64,000 nt of DNA. It comes from Eurosta solidaginis (Eukaryota; Arthropoda; Insecta; Diptera; Tephritidae). The notes below the pieces were generated by a model. The model worked only from the letters and a program-made list of their open reading frames with translations, was not told the origin of the DNA and searched no databases. The translations under genes were made by a program, and so were the position numbers. The stretch lies in the NCBI RefSeq assembly GCF_040869045.1, contig NW_027136913.1, positions 682,001 to 746,000 on the forward strand. Direction: 5' to 3'. How positions within the stretch are numbered: the stretch's first letter is position 1; each line of letters begins with the position of its first letter. Below are positions 58,722 to 64,000 of the stretch, piece by piece.

Positions 58722-60926
58722 GTATTATGAGAATGCACCACATGCAGGACTTACGTAATGCTTTTCATATTCAATTTAGTCTGAATATTAAAATTTTACT
58801 TCATTGGAATTAGTATAATAAAATTAAAACACATCTTAATTATTTTCAGACCGCCCTTATATGACTACTTATATGCCAAGATATACATAAATACGCTTAT
58901 TTAGAGAGATTGCCTAACTTTGCAGCCAAATTTATTGGCACTGATGTAACATTATTTGGTAGAAAGTGAATTTTAAATTACTATACAGATGTCAAATCCC
59001 TACAAATCTATAAATTTAATATGAATATAAAATATTTAGCTCCACTGCATGAGAATCGATCAACGACGAATTATGCAGAGTTTACTTCCAGCCATTTGGG
59101 TGCGTTGCGCGCTTACAAAACTTTTATGTTATAACTTTGTGACAAACAAACTTGTATTCAATTCGTGCATGCCCACCCTCTCTCTCAAACACCCTCCTCT
59201 AAGTTGAGTTATTTACATGTGTTATGTTTTGAAAGTATTTAAAGTGATTTTTTTAACGCACATTTTTAGTGCAAGTGTTGTGCTCATTCTGCTGCTTTCT
59301 CTTTCTCTTATGCCTTTTATGCTTTTAAGCCTAGTTTTCTTTATTTTTTCTGCATTGACGCGCCGTATGAGGTAAAAAGCGTAAGTACATTTTGATCAAA
59401 GGAGAAAAATGTGTAACAAAAATGTTGCGCGCATATACCAAATACACACTGGTACAAAAACAACAACAACAACATATTCACACATATGCATACGTATGCA
59501 CGCAGACTTTCATACATACATATATTGTTTGCATGATGAAAGCTGCTGTTTTTAGTGCACTACTTTTACTGCAGCCTCAATGATATTGATTTACTTATAA
59601 ACAATTGTTAAAGCGTAACTCTGCAGCCATAAACTGTTGCATACTGCAATTGTTTTATTGTATTTCAATATGCTTAACATTTTTTTTCTATTGTTTGTCA
59701 CTTTGCTTACATTGTTAGCTTTATTGTATCTTATAGTTTGTTTTCTTGTTGTTGTTGTGGCACAGGTTTTTTATTACATTTTGCATTTATATTACTGTGC
59801 CGCTATTTATTTTTAATTTATTAGACAAAGAAAAGTCTGAGTTTCAATGCTGAGCGTCTACTCCGCTTAGTACACCGTGGCGTATGAGCAACTTTTTTGT
59901 GTAGCCTTTACAAATCGTCAATTGTAAATGCGTAATCGCAACGTCGATATTATAACAGTTTAAATGTAAATGAGAAAGGTTACATTTTAATTTCTATAGG
60001 GTGGAAGCACTTCTTCTATTTCTTTTCCACAATGCATGTTCTGATTTTACACTCTTGTCGTGTATGTAGACGGTAGGCGTCAAAATTGTTTGATAGAGAC
60101 CATGTTGACACCATTTTCGACTATGAACTTAGTTAGGTCGAGCGAGGTGGAAGCAGAGTGGCTCAAATTAATTTGGACCACCGCTAGCTTAGAGTCGAGT
60201 CACCGGACTTAATGACACCATCACTCCTGTTTATAACTTGCAGCGATTTTCGATCAGTAACGATCAATTAGTCGACGACTGTTCTTATCTTAGAGGCTCA
60301 GACCATCTGCCACTCATGCACATGCTATTTCAAATGATTCACCGATATAACATTGTAACCGTGCCGTGAAAAAATATTTCCCTGCAGATCCAAAATAACA
60401 ACTGATTTGAATGAAGATTTGAGTGAGTAATTACCTGCTGCTTTTAAAAAAGGGTCGCTACCAATATGACCAGGCTGTTTAGAAGTGCACAACGCAGTTT
60501 AAGTAAGAGAAATTAAAGGTGGAAAGAAAGGCGGTTGGTGAGATGTGAGAGAATCCATTCTATAAATATGATAACTACATAGGTTACACTGAACGACTTT
60601 TAAAAAATAATAAAAATAAGCCCAAGCCAAAGGTGCAGCCGCATTTGAACCGAAAAATGCATCAAAACTGAAATTGATAGCGAAACCTAAAGCTGGAATA
60701 AGTGATAAATAAAATAAGGAATCCAATCGTCAAGCGAACATGACATCAAAATCAAGATCGAAATCCATACAGCTGCTGAAACCCAACTCAAGCATATATT
60801 AAATTGAAATAGGGAATAAAGTCAGTTTTAATTTTTTTTTTTATTTGAAAATATTTTTCTCAAACTCCACGTTCTTTGTTCGTGTCCTGCGCTCGTCAGG
60901 TCAAGGCTCCAGCTATAAGGGGCCGC
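58722..60926. other. Intergenic sequence
   Basis: No gene or repeat assigned. A CAA microsatellite lies at about 59460-59473. The frame at 60499-60726 (minus) has hydrophobic segments but no start context or homology. Confidence 0.4.
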
Positions 60927-61100
60927 AGGGTTGCCAAAATTTGAGATAGCAACTAAGATAGGTCCTAGAATGCTTCAAGTATTTTCCAATAGGATGGAGA
61001 TATAAAGTCCTGGCACTTGATTGGGGTTCTTATGTTTGGTCGTCAAACAAATTTATATGAGGCTTTTCTTGTCCGGCCAGCTCAACCTAATCATCAACTA
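60927..61100 (-). repeat. Interspersed repeat family (GGTTAGG-end type), copy 2
   Basis: Collinear with 23216-23402: GGGTTGCCA, TAGGTCCTAGAATGCTTC, AGTATTTTCC, GGATGGAGATAT, TTGGTCGTCAAACAAATTT and GGCCAGCTCAACCTA. About 170 bp, non-coding. Confidence 0.6.
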
Positions 61101-61720
61101 AGCTATTGAGTTTAACCATGTTGCGTATTTTTTAAATTTAAAGAATTTATTACAGTCGTAATTTGAGGTCAACTAAAATTTAATTCACAGTAGTTGCCAT
61201 TTTGTAGCACAACAATAAACGTGAGCAAAGTTAAACTTCTACAAATGTAAATGCATTAATAGCTTAAAACGAATTTTTCTGCACATTAAAGTTGAAATAT
61301 GATTAAACCAAAAGCATGTAGCATATTTAATTGAGTTGTGACTTAATTAACTACGAACAAACACATATATGTAAGTATGTGATATAATTAGTTAAGGGTT
61401 TTTCGTCAACCACAATGACACGTTGCTTTCGATTTCAGTTTATAATTGGAATTTCTGGTAACATTTTTTTAAAGCAATTATTATTAATATAGCTAATGGA
61501 ATTTACCAGTGTTCATCTGTGGTTGAAATACAAGCACTTGAATGTTCAATACACTCACGTACTTCACAATAAAAGTTATACGGAAGAAGCTCAAAGATTA
61601 AGACCGTGCTTGTTTTTAAAATTGCGGTGTGTTAATTTTTCTTCTTTGCTTACTTTATGACAACTCCCAATGATATTTTCAAAACTTAATTTTTGCCCTG
61701 TTTACTGCGTACTAAGCATG
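61101..61720. other. Intergenic sequence
   Basis: AT-rich, no feature seen. Confidence 0.45.
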
Positions 61721-62158
61721 TTAGGTAAGATAAGATTGAAGTGGCTGTCGCTGAGCTTCACGGGATCTATTGAAATCCGATTTAGGCAAAATATATTCCT
61801 AAGCGTTCTATCCTGCCTAACAAAATCATCAGCTATACAATTTTCCTCAATGTCCCTGTGCCCCGGAATCGATGTAAGATATACAGGGTTCTGTTGAGGT
61901 ATAGTCTAAAGAGATCGGCGACAGTTTAGTATTATTGTAGAACTAACTAAATAAGAGCCGAGGGATTTTATTGCCGCTTCACTGTCGCTAAAAATAAAGA
62001 CTTTTATTCCGATAGTTTCTTTTTAGAATCCACACTGCGGCTTCTATGATAGCTGAAACTTCTGCCTGGAAAGAGAGCTAGGAATCTCAATCCGTTGGCC
62101 ACTCCTCCAATCCTTCCGGTTAAACTCACATCCATCGTTGAATGTGGAAATGCAGCCA
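61721..62158 (-). pseudogene. LINE RNase H domain remnant
   Basis: Minus-strand pieces: CEFNRKDWRSGQRIEI, FQAEVSAIIEAAVWILKRNY (catalytic Glu), VFIFSDSEAAIKSLGSYLVS (catalytic Asp), STIILNCRRSL, VYLTSIPGHRDIEENCIADD (the final Asp box, W.PGH..I.GN..AD) and DPVKLSDSHFNLIL. This is the ribonuclease H region found at the C-terminus of I/LOA/R1-related fly LINEs. At least two frame changes and two stops. No RT remnant could be seen upstream. Confidence 0.8.
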
Positions 62159-63099
62159 TCAAAAGCGAAGCACCAGTCCGACTCCACGCAATTACCCCTA
62201 CTAAGGGTGTTTATCATTAGGTTACTGTGCGCAGCTGTTATGAGCGGGAATAGTCGGTGCTCCGAGTAAGAAAATTATATGATCAAAAATGATCTGAAAA
62301 ACTTTGATAAGCGTTTTTGTTATAGCACCATCTACGCCGATCAAACTAGAGCTGTGCACTTTCCTTAACAAACTAAGGTTTCACGCACTGGTCTAGAATG
62401 GCTTTTGTCGGTTAGTTCCCATTTTTTGCCAATGACTGTTTTATACGTGCACAAGGCAACGTTCGCTTTTTTTGACGCTGAATGACATTAATTTTCCAGC
62501 TCCGCTTTTTGTCCCGAGCTACGCCTAGTTGTTTCGCCTTATTGGAGAGGTTATGGCACAGGTCCGATAAATTTACCGATGGTATTTTCTACCGTTCAGT
62601 ATATAAGAACTGATGCTCAGCCCACATCGGAAGGCCAACTCGCAATGCTACCAGCACCAGGTTGCAAAAAGTTTAAGAGAAGCAACCTATGTTAGCAATA
62701 ACAACTTTCCCTGTCTGCATAAAATATAATACAGCGAGTTAACTATTGTCTCTACATACATATCTCGATGATATATATACTTGCGGGCAGGTTTGCTGTA
62801 GGCGCTTCTGGTGAGTTGTGTAAGAATAACTCTATAGTTACCCCTTTTGTGCTACTCTAGGAACTGTCAGGCCTCCGAAGGACATAGCTGTTTGCGTATT
62901 CTGAAGCAAGCTCCGTCCAGTGTTATCAGCTCATTCTACGTCAGTGCAGAAGTTTGTCCACGAAACTTTCTTCTTTGCCCTAATTGCTTTTTTGATGTAC
63001 GAAAACATTTATTTGAATAAATTTTTCAACTTAATTTATAAATAATTTGTGAAAAAACATAAACAAAGTAACATCACAACAATCGTTCGATTATACCTT
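62159..63099. other. Intergenic sequence
   Basis: Expected position for the RT part of the RNase H LINE, but no RT motif could be read. Nothing else seen. Confidence 0.4.
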
Positions 63100-63240
63100 G
63101 AGTGTGATTTGAACCCGCACTCCTCCGATGGCTAAAGTGCATAAATGCACTCAGCCGCATCATGCCTAAGTTGTTGTAATGCGAATGCGTTTGTAGCACC
63201 TCAGCCATCGTAAGAGTGTGGGCTAGAATCCCACTCCCGG
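63100..63240. repeat. Inverted pair of tRNA-like sequences
   Basis: Arms 63100-63133 and 63203-63236 are inverted copies (27 of 34 positions). Each contains a T-arm-like hairpin: on the plus strand GTGGG-CTAGAAT-CCCAC with CATCGTAAGAG before it, and on the minus strand GTGCGGGTTCAAATCACAC preceded by GGCTGAGTGCATTTATGCAC. The pieces resemble a class II tRNA (Leu/Ser type: GCTGAG D arm, long variable arm, GGTTCGAATCCC). Neither is a complete tRNA, so they are more likely two SINE heads placed head to head than functional tRNA genes. Confidence 0.55.
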
Positions 63241-63774
63241 GAAAAAAGGCTTTGAAGATATTTACAAGTTATAATCGAAACAGCTGTCGCCTTGTCCGTC
63301 CTGATGTCACAATGTTTAATTCTATTTCCAAATTATTAAAAGAATTTTTTCTTTTCCGAGTTGATAAAAGATACATGCCCTCAAAGTAATATCGATTGTT
63401 GGATTACTGGTGCTGTCTTGTAAGGAGGGGTACGTCTGAACTGCCTTCAAGGGATAGTTGTCATGGCAGCTATAATGTGGAGAACAGAACTAAGAAAGTT
63501 CAAACAGGTGCATACCAATAGTATAGAGCGAGATTAAAAGAAGAGGAGAGTTGCTTATGATCGACCAAGCAGGAAAGACATGGAACCAAGTGTGTGACTG
63601 CAAAGGGTCGAAGAGCATGTACATGTCTTACAGCCTTAGACTAACAAAGTTACTCTCTCCACTAAAAAGGGAACCGTTGTTCTATGATTGGTATTCTACC
63701 TGGAAACTTCCTTCTGGCACTACATGCTCTTCAACTAGTCCTAGCCGGTGAAATTTTCTTGGTATGAGCAATTG

Positions 63775-63870
63775 TCACCAGGTAACCCAACATAAACCAA
63801 TGGAACACCTTGTTGGAGAGTCATAGCCATTTAAACGTTTCAGCGCCAATTAAGTAAGTAAGTGATAGTA
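63775..63870 (+). mobile_element. RTE-clade LINE 3' end fragment
   Basis: GTCATAGCCATTTAAACG, TTTCAGCGCCAATTAAG and TAAGTAAGTG match the end of the RTE copy at 24.3 kb (GGCCATAACCGTTTAGAACG, GCGCTAATTAAATAAG, TAAGTGAG). Only the last ~70 bp plus the microsatellite tail are clear; upstream coding is not readable. Confidence 0.65.
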
Positions 63871-64000
63871 AATTTAGGAAAAGCTTGTTGGCGGAAGAAA
63901 CGCTCGAGCACAATTTGTGCTCCTGTCTCTGCGCTCGCCAGGCTATGACCGCAACCATAAAGTGGCACAGGTATCAGATCTAGAAATAGCATGTGATATA

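Noticed and set aside
60499..60726. 75-codon minus-strand hydrophobic frame as a membrane protein
   Set aside because: No start context, no splice sites at its edges and no recognisable family.
1..64000. CRISPR arrays, rRNA genes or intact tRNA genes
   Set aside because: None seen. The tRNA-like segments at 14.8, 22.8, 49.5 and 63.1 kb lack a complete cloverleaf and are attached to SINE bodies or mirrored.

Overview
This is AT-rich, gene-poor eukaryotic DNA, most likely from a brachyceran fly and probably a tephritid fruit fly. The evidence is the repeat families: DINE-1/Helentron-like elements with a GCCATGTCCGTC core, RTE, R1, Jockey and CR1-type LINE remnants, solo LTRs with 4-bp target duplications, and a tRNA-derived SINE. 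Assignment to family level rests on recalled resemblance to tephritid repeats, since no search could be run. There are no bacterial signals such as operons, Shine-Dalgarno sites or CRISPR arrays.

Only one host coding exon is proposed, on the minus strand at 7355-7520. It has a Kozak-like ATG, an upstream in-frame stop, a hydrophobic segment and a CAG/GTATGT splice donor. A stretch at about 10.09-10.96 kb reads on the same strand like a fly 5' UTR or promoter and may belong to the same gene. Any later exons would lie at lower coordinates or outside the window. Almost every other open frame is a transposon remnant or chance.

Layout. 0-6 kb: a 54-bp duplication, a DINE-like element, a Jockey remnant with a ~300-bp companion repeat, an inverted-repeat unit and an RTE 3' end. 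7-11 kb: the putative host gene start. 12-23 kb: a deleted DINE-like copy, SINEs, a Harbinger-like fragment and a 1.98-kb DNA transposon with 51-bp inverted ends. 24.3-26.9 kb: the best preserved element, an RTE LINE whose endonuclease and RT lie in one frame broken by two TGA codons. 27.3-29.0 kb: the longest DINE-like copy. 29.4-33.7 kb: R1-like and CR1/Kiri-like LINE remnants. 38.6-39.9 kb: a second Jockey plus companion repeat. 42.3-44.3 kb: a 123-bp tandem array, a DUF4780/RT deletion product and a 480-bp inverted repeat. 46-51 kb: a DINE-like variant, a SINE head and a ~1-kb degenerate hexamer array. 52-58.7 kb: two solo LTRs, a ~145-bp tandem array, and a DINE-like copy with a nested inverted-repeat element. 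60-64 kb: an RNase H remnant, an inverted pair of tRNA-like sequences and another RTE 3' end.

The elements are mostly dead (stops, frameshifts, truncations, nested insertions), as expected of old intergenic or intronic fly DNA. No convincing new gene system was found. The best leads are the host exon, the covarying subterminal repeats of the DINE-like family, the mirrored tRNA-like pairs and the DNA transposon of unassigned superfamily.
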